A DNA stretch of 64,000 nt from the NCBI GenBank assembly GCA_946699065.1, contig CAMPDV010000252.1, positions 310,001 to 374,000 on the forward strand. Direction: 5' to 3'. Every line of letters starts with the position of its first letter. The first letter of the stretch is position 1. The DNA comes from Loxodes magnus. Lineage: Eukaryota; Ciliophora; Karyorelictea; Loxodida; Loxodidae. Of the stretch, positions 1 to 12,339 are shown piece by piece. The notes under the pieces are model-generated. The model was not told the DNA's origin. It saw only the letters and a list, made by a program, of their open reading frames with translations, and made no database searches. Made by a program: the position numbers and the translations under genes.

Positions 1-357
1 TCATATCTAAATTAAATATAATATAAAAGTGTATATAAAATGCTAATAATATAATAAATTTCAAGAAACAGAAGAAATAAAGATATTAAAAGCAATTAAA
101 AGTAAAACTAAACTTTTGTTTATCTTATTTTATTATTTAATATTCCTTAGTTCTAATTGAATTATTAAGAAATATCCAATTACTTATTAGAAAATAGAAG
201 TTTATAAATTAAGAAGTAAAAATATTATAACTATAGCTCCTTTAACTTTGCATTTTATGAATAAAATGTAATTAATTTAAAATAATATTTTGGGAAATAT
301 TAAAATAAATTGCATGTTTAGTGCTATTTTGGTTATAATAATTAATTGATAAATAAC
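1..357. other. A+T-rich stretch, nothing recognised
   Basis: No coding signal, hairpin or repeat that I could match elsewhere in the window. Confidence 0.5.
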
Positions 358-700
358 GGCTCATTTTTTTTAAAAACTTTAAGTTTATTAAGAATTTTAG
401 AAAATAAAGATAGAAGTTAAGCAGGAGCTGATATTGCAATTCTTTCCAACATCTAATAAAGTGCTACTATAGCTACAAAATATTAAAAAAGACAAGAAGG
501 TAATAAAATTCAAATAGAGCTTAAAAGACTGTTTAGTAATAACTTTAGAATTTATAAGAAAAAAATTGGATACAGAATAAGCCTTATTTAGATGGAGAGA
601 AAGTAATCATCCAAATAAAAAATAGTAGAGAAATCCTACCTCGATAAAAATGGATAGCCTGACTGGATGAAAATCCAAGGAAAGCAAGTATTACTTAAAT
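358..700 (+). pseudogene. gag-like fragment of a short hairpin-ended element
   Basis: With TAA/TAG as Gln the frame starting at GGC 358 is open for more than 110 codons and reads like protein, ending in a Lys/Gln-rich tail. It contains N-N-F-R-I-Y-K-K-K, matching the G-N-I-Y-K/R-K-K motif that follows the zinc knuckle in better copies of this window's gag-like family. The zinc knuckle itself is not recognisable, so this is probably the 3' half of a copy. It runs into a terminal hairpin (663-678) shared with six other copies, which sets orientation and 3' end. No start codon can be chosen. The family assignment rests on that motif plus the hairpin. Confidence 0.45.
663..678 (+). other. conserved 3'-terminal hairpin of short retroelement
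   Basis: CTGG-ATGAAAAT-CCAA folds with a 3-bp core (TGG/CCA). The surrounding bases, ATGG(A)TAGC before and GGAAAGC after, match the ends of the copies at 49.87 and 54.48 kb. The position just downstream of coding sequence and the shared loop TGAAAAT support a 3' end signal. Confidence 0.5.
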
Positions 701-2954
701 TTTTAGGTAATAATTAAGCTTTTTAAGAAGGTAAAATTTTTAAGTAGCATAAATCACTAATTATAAATTAATAAAATTAAATCTTTATCTTAGTTAATTA
801 GTTTAAAAATATGGAATACTTTATTAATATTTCACTCATTACTTATAAATTTATTTATTTATAAATTTTGATCTGAGAATTAAATTATTAAATGATATTA
901 TATAGTTATCAATTAAATTATTTTTTCTTATTTTAATTTTTTTAAATATTTATGTTATAGAATATGTTCTTCAAAATTTTGAAATTGATTCGTTTATTAT
1001 CTAATTAAATTGTTTATTTTACACTTTATAGTTGTGGATTAAAATCTTTTATTCTTCAATTTTATCAAACATTTTTATTAAATATTTACGATTTTATCTT
1101 TGATCCTTTTCCTGCTTCAAGCTATAAGATAAATGCCTTGACTAAAATTAGAAAATTTAATCTTAATTTCTAAAATTTTTAAGAAACATTATAAGAGCTT
1201 AATTTGCAAAAATGCAAATTTTTTATTTTTTAAATGTATTTCTAAAGGTTTTTTTACATTATTTAAATTTTAATAAAATACCTTATATTACAAATTAAAA
1301 AGACAAATTCAACATTATTTAAAATTGTTTAACATATTTTTAAGAATTTAGGATTTATTTACATATTTGTACATTTTATATATCTACAGTCCCCTATTTA
1401 TATTCTAATTATTTTTTGAAATTCTATATTGAAGAATAATAAAAAATCTAGGTTTATCTTGGAAAATAAGAAAAAAGTTAAATATATCTATTGAAGAGCT
1501 ATAAATTAAAAACTATAATAAGAATAGTTTTAATATATTAAAATATAGAATATATACACTAACTAAAATACTTTTCTAATCGTAAATTTTATATTTATTA
1601 GCGAAATCTTTATTTTTATTGCTTCAATTAATAGAAATTATCTTTTAGTTAGAAATTTATTTAACTATTATATTTTATTCTATATAAAATAATTATTTTT
1701 TAAAACCTGATAAAAAATATTATTAAAATATGTGCTTTTTTATATGATTTAAATTAGCATTTTAACTAAATTTTTTGTTTAATTTTTTTACTTTAAATAA
1801 AAATTGAGATATTTAGGTTATCTAATAGAAAGTTTAATTAAAAAAAGTAGTTAAATACTATATCTAACAGATTTTTATAAAAATATAGCATTATTAAAAA
1901 GTATAAAGTAAAACTAATCAATCTTAAATTTATTTTAAATTAAAAAACATAACTAGTTACTTTTTATTACGATTGGATAATTTATAATCTTTAAAAAAAT
2001 TATAAATTTTTTAATTCTATTAATTTAATTTACTTTCTTTAGTTTAGAATTTGTTTTTTTACGATATACGAATAAATATTTTTTAAACCAAAATCAAATT
2101 ATAAGATGATCGGATTTTTTCATAAATTAATTTTATATAAAAGTTTTATTGCGATCACTTTATTAGTTATAAATATAGATTTATATTTTTATTACTATGC
2201 CAAGTATTTTCAAAATATTAACAATTAGATTTTAGCATAAATATATTATTTTTTCTTACATTTTTCTTAAAAAAAATATTTTTATTTATTTCTTTTATGC
2301 CCTTTCTATAAAAGATTTTCTTAAAAAATATGTCAATTTAATTAAAAAAATTTTAATTATTTAAATAGAATTCTGAATTACGATTTTTTATTTTTCATTC
2401 TGATTGGTTTTATTTGTTTTCTTTTTAAAATAATTTCAAATTAAAACAATATAAATTTATTTTATTTTTTCTTTAAAAAATTTATTTTTTATTTTATTTA
2501 TCAATTTTTAAATTTCAAATTTCTTTATTTTAATATTTTATTATTGTCAAATAAATTAAAAATATTTATTAAATTAAGTTATCAATTTTTTATTTTATGA
2601 TTAAATATTTTATTAATTATCCTAATACTCTTAATGAATTTCAAATCGTCTCGTAAAAGTTCTAATCTATCATCTTCTTAAATGGATATAGAGATACAAA
2701 GGATCTTTTTAATGCAAGTTTTTTTACATACAAAATTTTTTTAAAAAACAGCACCATTTTTAGCTCCTAGGATTTTCTTTCGAATTATAAGCTTAAAAAT
2801 TTGATCAAAAGATTCATATTATAATGCTTTATTTTATCAAAGCTTAAATAATTTTTCATTAAATATATGAAAGACGGAAAGATATTATAATATCATAATA
2901 TTATCAGATAAAAATATTTAAGTATATCTATCAAAATTTAGTTTAAAAATAGTA
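701..2954. other. A+T-rich stretch, nothing recognised
   Basis: No protein-like frame under either code and no match noticed to the other repeats. The segment 2,640-2,860 is slightly less A+T-rich but gives no interpretable frame. Confidence 0.45.
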
Positions 2955-5590
2955 ATTTCGTTAAGTTGAAGCAAGATAATCTATCTACAATTTCGGAGAC
3001 GAAAAAGAAACTTATTAAATAAAGTATACTTCATAAATATTTATAGTAAGCTATGACCATAATTCATAAGCAAGTACTATTTTTAACCTCAAAGATCTTA
3101 GTTATTTTCAATCTATTTTATTATTAAATTTATAACCCTTTTGCTTCATTCTACTATATTTATATTGTCTACTTTTACTCCTCTAACTAATTATAATTAT
3201 TTTATGCTTTTCCGCACATTTTTCTTCTTATATAAGCTTATAGTAAAAAAAGAATAATAAATCAATTAATAAACAAGATAAAATTTATATACAAGAGTTT
3301 TGATTATTTTCCTATAGTAAATAAATTTACTTTTTTAAAGAAGAAACATTATTTGCAATTTAATTATTTATGGCTTTACTGTCTTTAATGATTCTTTCAA
3401 AAACAATTTATAATAAATTTTTGTCACAAAAAATATTTAATATACTTTTAAGAAAATATTATTCAAATTTAGTAATTAAATATTTATTTTCTATTTTACA
3501 TAAATAATTTCTAATTCTAATCTTTTACTGCATTTTATAAGTTTTTTTAATTATAATTTATAAAATTTATTCCTAATATTTTAAATTTACCTTTTTTTAG
3601 TTTATTAATTTGTCTTTAACAAAATTTTCTTTATTATATCATTATTTTTTATTATATTTCATAATTAAATTTTTATTTTCTTCTTAACTAAATAACTCAC
3701 TAAAATATTTCAATTTTTTAAATAAAGAAGAATATTTAGGTATAGAGACTTTATTTTATTAAGATTATTTATATCTATTTTATATCTAGCAAATTTAAGG
3801 AAGAATTTCTTTTAAAAATAGATCGTAAAAAAAATTTAAAATTCTAGAAAGTCTAAGCCAGAACAGCCCAATAATTCAACGACACAATGGATATAGAAAA
3901 ATAACCCCAAACATAAGAAATTCCCTATTGGATAATAATGGTATGTTCGTATTACAAGGAGCAGGATATAAAATAAGAAGTTGATACTAATTTAATTAAA
4001 GAAAAAAGAATAATAGAAAGTTAGTGGAAAAATTTTATTTAGAAATTATTACAATTAAAAAGGTTTGCTCTACAGGAAAAAATGTTTTAAGAAAATAAAG
4101 AACCTATAATATTCAATAATCAGTTAATAAATCCAATAGAAAATGATTGGAATTTTATCTATAGGAAAAAATCAAGAAAAATAATATTAAAATCATCAAG
4201 AATTTTTAAAGAGAAGATCAAAAAGTTTGAAATAAGAACTTTTATTTATCATTAAATTTTTATTTCGTATTTACCATATAAATGCAAAAGTCTTATTTAT
4301 TAATTATTATTATATTTATTATGCTTTTTCTTTATTACTAATATTATTATTATAAATATGTATTCACTATCAACTATATTTATCTTTTTATAAAATATTA
4401 GATTTATTTATGCTTTTTTTGGTTAAAGATATTCACTTTTTCTTCTTAATCTAAAAAGTAATTTTTTAATTATTATTTTTACTTCTCCTATTAAATTTTT
4501 CACTAAATATTATTTTTAATTCCTAGTTGTAAATTTTTTAAAATATTTATTTATTTTTTTATTTTTACGAAATAAATTATCTTTTGACCTATTCGTTTAT
4601 TAATCTATAAATTAATCTTAAATTTTTTTTATTTATCTTTTAACTAAGCTATTCTAATAGATAATTAAATTAGATTGATTTTTAAAGTTTTTAACTTTAT
4701 TTATTTCAAATTATTTTTACATTCCTCTATATTTGATGCACTTTTGATTTACTTTTATGTTATTTTTAAGTACATAATTTTATCAATTATGTTTTAGACT
4801 TTTAGTTAGCTCTCCATGATTGTATTTATAGTTTTATAAAAGATAATATAAGTCTATCATTAGATTTTTTAGTTTTTAGCCTTTATAGAAGAGATATGAT
4901 TTTATATATTTTCCTATAATCTAAATTTGAATTTTCTACTATCATTTCATGTTATTCCTTTATTTAATTATTTTTTCTATTTTAGCATTTTATGCTTGTG
5001 TTCTAAATAATTAAAACGGTTCTTTAAGTCTTAATAATGATTTGTTGTCTCGTTCTCTATAAATTATTTTTACAAAAATTAATTTTTTCTTAAAGTTCAT
5101 TAATTTCGATATTTCTACGATGATTGTATTTTAAGATAAAATCTAAAAATTTTATTTTTATTTATAGATCTATCAAAGTCAATCTAGTCAAAAAAGTTAA
5201 ATTTTCTATTTTAAATCTAAAAATCAAAATTTTAGTAATTCTACACTTTTATTAATTTAATTTATTTACCAATTAAATAACTTTTTAAAGACAGATTATT
5301 CAAAATTGCTGCTTAGTTCTAGTAAGACTATTATTATTATGCTCCTCTTTCTTATTATTTTATACTATTCAAATATTTCAACTTATAATCATTTTAAAAA
5401 ATTATTTAGCAACTCTTTAATTATTGAACTAAAAGTATAAATACATTTTGCGTATTTTGTTGATTAAACGAAGCATTTATTAATAAGATAATTATTTAGA
5501 TATTTATTATAAAGTATAAGCATTTAACATAAAAGGCTTTACTTTATATTAGCATAAGACAAAGTAATGTAAAGAATAATTGATTCTAGT
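2955..5590 (+). repeat. left arm of inverted repeat 1 (partner 22,505-25,560)
   Basis: Reverse-complement matches to 22.5-25.56 kb run collinearly through the arm. Examples are 2,970-3,560 against 24,980-25,555, 4,560-4,800 against 23,280-23,680, and 5,290-5,570 against 22,510-22,800. Runs such as CATAAGCAAGTACTATTTTT and TTATATAAGCTTATAGTA are shared with few changes, and similarity is roughly 75-90% by eye. Outside about 2,955 and 5,590 the match fades. Each arm carries a different gag-like insertion (3.84-4.24 kb here, 23.87-24.57 kb in the partner). Confidence 0.8.
3845..4240 (+). pseudogene. gag-like fragment nested in inverted repeat arm
   Basis: A less A+T-rich stretch than its surroundings. 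The region 4,110-4,200 (N-D-W-N-F-I-Y-R-K-K-S-R-K with UAR as Gln) closely matches 34,600-34,700, and its F-I-Y-R-K-K-S equals the motif found after the zinc knuckle in the 46.2-kb copy. The corresponding position of the partner arm holds a different insertion, so this piece entered after the arms separated. Frames are broken and no start is defensible. Confidence 0.4.
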
Positions 5591-6289
5591 TAGTTAGATT
5601 AGTTCACTTTATAATATTTAAAAACAAACTAAAATATTTTATACTTCTATAAAACAATCTAAATGGGATTTTAAACTTTGAAAATTGAAATGAGAATATA
5701 ATAGTTTTCATAAACAGTAAGTTCTAATATTAAACTTTTTTAAAATAATTGACATAATTTTTTAGATATAATTACTAAATTTTAAAGATAAGGTTAGCTT
5801 AAATATCTAAGTATTAGAAAAGAATGACAATTTAAGTTTAAAAATTTAGAATTTATTTGAAAATAACTATATTTTATAAAATTATTATATTTATATTAAA
5901 ATTACATATAACTCAATAAATTTAGCAAAATTATAAATATATACCATAATAGTTATAAGCAAAAAATATTATTCTAATAATATCACTTTAATTTTTCTTT
6001 TTATAAATAGGAAATAAATTAAAAAACTGTAGTAAAAGATTAAAAATTAGAAATATAATTATAAATATAAACAAGTTGCTTCTATAAAACATTAAAAGAT
6101 AATTATAAAAACGTTAAATCATAAAAATGTCAAAAAATAAATTTCTTGAATGAATGATAAAAATTAAAGGAAAACTAACTTTATCTAAAAATTTATTTTA
6201 AATATTCAAATGGTCTAAACGTTAAAATAAAAAAGAGAATATGTATTAACTTAATTTATTATTATAGACTAAATTAAATGCTTAATATT
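5591..6289. other. A+T-rich stretch, nothing recognised
   Basis: No coding signal or repeat identified. Confidence 0.45.
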
Positions 6290-6791
6290 GCATGTTCTTT
6301 TTCCGGATATATAACAACATTTCGGAGTAACTGAATTTCTTTAAAGTCAGGATACATTCTTCACTCTTCTCTGCTGTTCAGGTTTTGCATTAGATTTTCA
6401 TTTTCTTTTATACATCTTTCTTTGAAAAATACAATAATTTTTCAAAATTATTATATCTCCTTTCTTTTCAATATCTTTCTTACCAATATGCTTTTTACAT
6501 TTTCCGATTCAATAACATAGTCAATAAAAATGTTTATAAAGTCCTCTACAGTAGTACTTCTTTCATTTTGGCTTAGTTAGTATCTCCAAGTGTAAAAAGG
6601 TAGTATCTTTTTTAATTCCATTTTATCATCTATTTTTTCTTTTCGTTGTGCGTTTTAGAATTTAAATTGCAATTTACCTGATTTTCTTCCATTTCTCCGA
6701 GTATATATCAATTTTCGTACTCTTCTATTATTTAGACTAAGTTTGACTGATTTAGTCTTGAGATATGTTTCAAAGAACATTCAGGCCTTTC
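6290..6791 (-). pseudogene. C-terminal continuation of gag-like ORF
   Basis: Beyond the TGA at 6,794-6,792, the same minus-strand frame stays largely open to about 6,290, with TGAs only at a few codons. The segment E-R-P-E-C-S-L-K-H-I-S-R matches E-R-F-L-E-H-I-S-E-S near 18.0 kb. Composition is Lys/Glu/Gln-rich, as in the other gag-like copies. A clear CCHC knuckle is not visible here. This is the decayed second half of the ORF in the next entry. Confidence 0.45.
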
Positions 6792-7904
6792 TCAGGTCAT
6801 TAGTCTCAATTCTATTTCTTTTGTAATTTTAAGCTTTTCCTTGGTTTTTTTATTATCTTTCTTCAATTTTTTGTCCTTTTCTTATAGGTTTACCACCAAT
6901 TTAATAAGCTAGGTATAGCATATTAATAACTTGGTGATTAAATCTGAGACTTACGAGTGTAAGATATTTTTGGCCTATTTTCTAGGCTTTTCTTCAGAAA
7001 TAGGAGTTTCTATTTATTAGCCAATCTTCTTGACGGTTTATCTTTTATCATAGAAATTCTAGGAAACGCTTATTTCAACTTTTTGGGAACAAGCAAATTA
7101 TTTTTAATCTTGTCTTGATCTCATCATTTTTCTTTAAATATTCTTCTTTCTATTCATCTTTTCCTTTTTCCTTTTTTGCTTCCTCCATTTCTAAAATCTC
7201 GAGTCTTCTTCCATTAGTTTCTTGTGGAATATTTTGGTTTATAACTCTAAATACTATAATTTAAATCTTGAAAATAAGTTTATATATTCTTCATCATATA
7301 GCATGAGATGCCTTAAGTCATAATTCCCGATCTTTTCCGATAGTTAATCCCTTATATTAGAATAGCATATACAATTAAAGATATGTTTGAAAGTCTCATA
7401 CTCATAACACATAAAATGGGTTATAAATAGAATAATGATATGATCTTAAAGATCCTTACGAAAATAATAAGATTATGTTCTATGTTTATATATACTGATA
7501 ATTTCTCGTCTATACTATTTGCTTAATTTCTTATAAATAATTTGTGAAAATAGTTAAAGATTACCAAATTACTCAGTATTTATTTTAGCTGTTTTCATTC
7601 TCATACATTTTTTAGTAGCTAAATTATAGAAATATTGCTGCATTTTGTCTCTTATATGCTTATTAAAAATTTTAAGATTGGCATTATTCTATTAGTTCTG
7701 CAGATGGTCATATAGATCATTATGCTTGAAAATTTCACTACCTTTAAAAATAATAATTTTAGCTGATGTGAAGTAAATAAATAAATAAAATAAAGTATAT
7801 TTAAATTGGCTTATAATTGAAGTTATAATAATGGAAGTAGTTAAATACTTGGTAAAATAAATGTATTTAAATTTAAAAAAGCATATAATTATTACTATAA
7901 CCAA
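6792..7904 (-). pseudogene. 370-codon frame joining a reverse-transcriptase tail to a gag-like coiled coil
   Basis: From ATG at 7,904 to TGA at 6,792 I find no TGA in frame; TAA/TAG are frequent and read as Gln. I checked the phase at three internal points. Residues about 140-185 hold Y-K-K-L-S-K-Q-Y-R-R-E-I-I-S-I and then Y-E-Y-E-T-F-K-H-I-F-N-C, the C-terminal CCHC motif of LINE reverse transcriptases with its first cysteines damaged. Near-identical sequence lies at 26.2-26.5 kb and a diverged one at 56.5-57.2 kb. Residues about 300-355 hold E-E-K-P-R-K-Q-A-K and then Y-T-Q-L-I-K-L-V-V-N-L-Q-E-K, the coiled coil of the gag-like family. The acidic RT tail seen in the sister copies lies in another frame here. 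This is therefore probably two old genes in tandem, fused by an indel, rather than a working protein. Confidence 0.55.
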
Positions 7905-7989
7905 TAAAAATTAGTTTCCATCATATTATAAAATAAAACTTAAATTATCTAATGTTTTTATTTCAGGCAATTAATAAAAACGATTATAA

Positions 7990-8290
7990 ATTGTACTTAA
8001 TATTATAAAAACTTATAGTTCAAGAGAGAAAAACAATGGTCAGATTAAGTAGCTTTAGAAAAATTTTAAGCAGGTATTGAGAAGACTATGAAACGCACAA
8101 ATAATATTTACAGATAAACGTTCTTTGAAATAAATTCAAATACAAAGAAAAATTAATAGTAGAATAGAATGAATTTACTTCAAAAGGATCTTTCGAATGA
8201 AATCGAATTCGATCTGCAAAATTGAATAATAATGGGCCTGGCGGAAGAATAAATCGAAGAAGAAGAAAGAGAACTTTATACCATAAGGTT
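7990..8290 (+). pseudogene. short coding-like remnant, basic C-terminus
   Basis: From ATG at 8,036 the frame with UAR as Gln reads M-V-R-L-S-S-F-R-K and ends in an Asn/Gly/Arg-rich tract (N-N-N-G-P-G-G-R-I-N-R-R-R-R-K), in a stretch less A+T-rich than its surroundings. Two or three TGAs interrupt it at possible Trp positions. No zinc knuckle is visible. It may be another gag-like end, but I cannot assign it. Confidence 0.3.
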
Positions 8291-8711
8291 ATAAAGCTTT
8301 AAATATTAATAATGAGTTTAAAAATGATTTTTAGCGTACTTTTTAATAAGTGGAAAGCCAAATAAAGAAGACTCCACTAAATAAATTATGTTATGTTAAA
8401 GAAATTTTATCTGAAAATAATAAATTTTTATTAGCTTATAAATCACTAAAAATTTAGTTTTTATTAAGTTAAATATATGCTTAATATTTTTTTGTTTTTT
8501 GGTTGCTTATCTTATTTGTTAAAAATATCTACTATTCATAAATAATAGTTTTTATATTGACTTAATTAAATTAATTTTATTAATAAGTAAAACATTAGAA
8601 TTGTTTCTTCTACTTTAAATAAGATAAATTATTTCTTATAATTTTTATGCTTTTTTATTACGATAACTAACACAATAATAATATTTTACTTAAAAGTTTA
8701 AAAAATAATTT
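8291..8711. other. A+T-rich stretch, nothing recognised
   Basis: No coding signal or matched repeat. Confidence 0.45.
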
Positions 8712-8744
8712 CGCTTTCCCCAGGAATTCAACCTGTTTGAAGCG
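8712..8744 (-). other. conserved 3'-terminal hairpin, two-part stem
   Basis: CGCTT (8,712-8,716) pairs with AAGCG (8,740-8,744) and CAGG (8,721-8,724) with CCTG (8,732-8,735), enclosing a 7-base loop. Other copies have CCTGG/CCAGG or GGG/CCC at this position, so pairing is kept while bases change. Confidence 0.6.
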
Positions 8745-9025
8745 GCCCAGATATTTTGACATGGTTGGTTTCCACACTAATTTGAAAGGTTAAAGATTGT
8801 TTCCTCTTGTTTAACTATGACTTATTTTTGGTTTTAAATTTTAACCTTTTCTAGATTAGAAGGATCGGGATTGGCCATGCGCTTGTCTTAAGAAGGAGAT
8901 GACGAGCTTGATTAATCGACAGCCTTCAGTTTTTATTTTTGGTTCTTAAGGATTTTTTTTCAAGCATTCTTGATTTCTACTTTTTTATGGCGTTGTCCAA
9001 TGTTAAATTCCATTTTTTTAATAAA
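8712..9025 (-). mobile_element. internally deleted short retroelement (about 310 bp)
   Basis: On the minus strand an ATG at 9,013 opens a frame (UAR as Gln) starting M-E-F-N-I-G-Q-R-H-K-K and containing a serine run, S-S-S-S-S-P-S-Q-D. This resembles the start of the 50.6-kb copy (M-E-Q-K-I-R-L-Q-R-N with S-S-S-S-R-G-K). After about 95 codons the sequence reaches the family's 3' hairpin (8,712-8,744) without coiled coil or zinc knuckle. Both ends are thus present with the middle missing, as expected of a deletion derivative. It is less A+T-rich than its surroundings. Confidence 0.5.
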
Positions 9026-9659
9026 TTTACGATAACTAGCATTGATAACTTAAATTAAATATGTATCTCTTTCTCTTATTTTAATTTAAGATACTTTAAA
9101 TCATTCAATTTACCAAAATGAGCACTAAATAAACATTTCAATATTTATATAATAATATACCCTTTTAAAAAATACATATAATTAAATCAAAAATAACTGC
9201 TTTATTAAATTCATTTTTAAATGATAAGAATAGAAAAAGTATAGAAACTAATTATTACTATAGCAATATAAGTGACATAAATCCAATATACTATCATATA
9301 TAATAAACCAGTTATTAAAATTTATTAAGTAATTAAGAATTTGATAAGCATAATTTAGTAAATTTATAAAAATATAATTAAATAATAAAAAATATTTGTT
9401 TAGCTTTTTAATAAAATAATAGTTTACATTTTTTAAAATCTTAGTAAAATCATAAATATTTATTTATTGAATATTCAATTGAAAGAAAAAAAGAACAAAA
9501 TTATATGTCTAAAATTCCCTTAAATTTATTTATATAAAATACAACTTATTTAAAATAGAAAATTTAATATTAAAAAAATCAAAAAGAACATAAATAATAG
9601 AATCTAATATTCTTAAGTAAAATTTATGTGCTTTCTTTCTAAATTGAATGAAGAAAATC
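9026..9659. other. A+T-rich stretch, nothing recognised
   Basis: No coding signal or matched repeat. Confidence 0.45.
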
Positions 9660-10390
9660 ACTTTTTGTTTTTTCTGAGGTAGAAAAATCAAAATTCTCTT
9701 TTAAAAAAGTTAAATTTTCTATTATAGTTAGTATAAGCTTGGATATTAAATTTTAGCAAAATTATTTCTTCTTTATATTAGTTTAAAAACTTTATAACCT
9801 AAAAAAACCAAATTTCAAGTTATTCGATTCAAGGTTTATTTTTACAGGAATACAACATTTAAAATAAAATAGAAAATTTAGATTGAAGAATTTTAGATTT
9901 TAAAACGCTCTCAAAATCATTAGCTAAATTAGATTTAATAAATTCTACATATCTATTTTAGTAAAAATCCAAAGATCAGTAGATAAAATAAAAAATTATA
10001 AATTTCAATTAAATAAACCATTAATAATTTATAAACAAAACCATGCTTTAACCACTAAATCAAATTAAAATTTTAATCAGTCACAAAAAAATTAGACAAT
10101 TAATTAAGGAATAAAAAGAAATCCAATTATGTTCTGATTCTGTAGAAGGTTAGAGAAAAAAAAATTTTGGAGATATATGTAAACTATGTAAGCAAAATGT
10201 TTTTAATTCTAAAAAAATTGAATGCTTGTTGGAAGGTGACTTATAAAGGAAAAGTTGATTGGTGGAGACTAATTACTCTAGCAATAGTAGATATTCAAAG
10301 AAGAGAACGAATCAAATGTTTGGAAAGGACTGAGATTGGAAAAAGAATTGAGATTGCTGAATTGAAATGCAATTTGCACTAAATATTAAT
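9660..10390 (+). pseudogene. gag-like ORF remnant with zinc-knuckle trace
   Basis: The segment 9,900-10,175 is homologous to 34,290-34,525. The aligned knuckle reads F-[TGA]-F-C-R-R-L-E-K-K-K-F-W-R-Y (10,132-10,176), against C-[TGA]-F-C-R-R-L-E-K-K-I-[TGA]-N-C at 34.48 kb. The first Cys, the His and the last Cys are lost. Further on, S-N-S-R-Y-S-K-K-R (about 10,275-10,310) echoes the G-N-I-Y-K-K motif, in a different frame. The plus-strand frame 10,167-10,382 is open even under the standard code but crosses these motifs out of phase, so it is not the ancestral protein. A G+C-rich island follows directly. Confidence 0.45.
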
Positions 10391-10625
10391 TAATTTTAAA
10401 ATTAAGAGTTTTGGACTGCAACTTCTTGCAGTTTAACGACCCCAAGACTCCCTTCATGGGATAACGGGGATATCCTGTTGCTTTCGAAAAGCAGGTGCCA
10501 GGGAGCTCCATGGGCAGCCAGGCTTCAAGCCCCTACCAGGAGTGAATAATCGAAAGGAAGGCGTTCCCTTGCAAAGGTTGACTTTGACCAGGGACTTTCT
10601 CAGCGACAGGAAAGGAACTTGTTCC
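10391..10625 (+). other. G+C-rich, hairpin-rich island
   Basis: About half G+C by eye, against roughly one fifth around it. It holds several short perfect or near-perfect hairpins: ACTGCAA/TTGCAGT (about 10,415-10,433), TGCTTT/AAAGCA within a CC/GG clamp (about 10,474-10,496), GGAA/TTCC (about 10,555-10,568) and GGAAC/GTTCC (10,614-10,625). The plus strand is open throughout under the ciliate code and the minus strand is open too, so openness says little. GGTTGACTTTGACCAGGGA at about 10,576 resembles the terminal hairpin of the short elements, so this may be the unusual 3' part of the preceding copy. It could also be a structured RNA or a transferred fragment; I recognise no known RNA. Confidence 0.5.
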
Positions 10626-11039
10626 TACCCATAAAACCAGAAAGTATGATTTAGAAGGTCAATCTCAGCTCTCGCCATCTTTTTAATTATCTTTGCACTA
10701 AATATTTGAACAGTTATATTTTTTACAAGAAAAAATTTAGATAAATAAAATGAAAAATGTATTTTTTCGTTAAAATTAAAGCTTATTATATAAGCTAGAT
10801 ATATCATAATGTAGCAAAATAAGGAGGAAAGTTGTGAAGATTTTCGTTAGGTAAATTATTTTCAATAACTTAAAAATTTATCCAATAATGAACTTAAATA
10901 AAGATGGTATCACATAATTAATAATAATATTTATTATAAAATTATTACAAATCAGATATTTTAAATATTTTATAAAATAAAATTATTTTATCCTTATCTC
11001 AAATAAAAATAATTTCATCTGTTAATTTAAAAAAAGAAT
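10626..11039. other. A+T-rich stretch, nothing recognised
   Basis: The minus-strand frame at 10,625-10,807 has no family features. Confidence 0.4.
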
Positions 11040-12059
11040 AAAATTAATATTTTTTAACTTTAGAGTAATAATTTACGTTAAATTTAAAGAAAGTAAAAAT
11101 TAGAAAAGAAAAAATGGCAATTTCGATTAAAAATTATCTTAAATATACAACTAAAAAATAAAATTCATTTTTTTATTAAAAGTTCTCAAAGATAAATTTT
11201 AATAAACTAAATCTAAAATTAAAGATAAATAAAACTTAAAAAACTTATCTCTTCTTACTAAAAATAAACATTTTTTATTCAATTTATTTAATATTAAAAT
11301 AGTTAAGAGATAATTAGCATTTAGCTTTACTGAATTAAGCTTATCAAGTAGGAATAATAATGAAGCACAATTTAAAAAAAATTGTAAATTATTAACTGAA
11401 GCAATAAAATTTTATATACTATTGGAAATTCCTATCATAAGGGGTTTTTAATTATGATATAAAGCGACTTATACTTTATGATTTAGGTAATTTATACTTT
11501 TTATTAAGTACTTGATTAAATATTAAATTTTAAAATAAAAATATTTCACATAATGTTGAAATTGAGAAAAATAAAATTGCAGAAAATTTTGAAAAAATAG
11601 TAAAAAGATGTAAAATACGATAAGAAAACAAGATTAAGTAAATATTAGATCAGGAATATATTAAAAAACATAAAAAACATAAACACCTTTAATTAGAGGA
11701 AACAATTCTTACAATGAAATATATAAAAAATGTTTTTTAGTTAAAAATTCTATATGAATTACTAAAAATAGCGATTTGAGAAATTTAAAATTAATTTTTG
11801 ACAATTATAAGAAATTAAATCAGAATTGTATTATTTAAATTCTAAAAGCTATTTTATGTTTAGATACCTAACTTCTAATATATTTTATTGTTTTTATCAA
11901 AAATTTGAAAAAAGAAAGTTTTTTTGGCATTATATTAGTAATAAAATTAATTTTTGAATTTTACTTAAATATTGAATAAATAATCATTAAAAAAAAATAA
12001 ACTGAGTAGAGAATGAGCTCAATCAGTTTATAATATGGTTTCTGAAAGTTAGGTGAAGT

Positions 12060-12245
12060 GTTAATTAAATCATTTAACTAAGATTATTAAGTTGAAGACC
12101 AAAATTTATTCAACCTAATTCTTTGAACTTTTAAAATGTCTGCGAATAATTTTAAATCTCATTTGAATTCCCTCATGACATTTCTTTCCACTTCAAATAC
12201 GATAAAGATAATTGTATTCATTCCTTTTAAATAAGCTTAAATTTA
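12060..12245 (-). pseudogene. remnant of ORF opposite the gag-like gene
   Basis: On the minus strand the frame (UAR as Gln) reads F-I-V-F-E-V-E-R-N-V-M-R-E-F-K and then D-L-K-L-F-A-D. It aligns with F-I-V-F-Y-G-E-R-N-S-I-R-E-L-K and then D-L-K-L-I-A-A in the partner arm (about 30,065-30,140). Conservative changes (D/E, I/V, K/R) suggest that both were once coding. It points away from the gag-like ORF at 12.34 kb. The family is unknown. Confidence 0.4.
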
Positions 12246-12339
12246 AAATAATCAAGATGTCGGTCTTACAAAAGTGATTCTTTGTCACTACAAAGAAGTA
12301 GATATTACAAATCTTATATAAATCTCAACTTTAAAAAAG

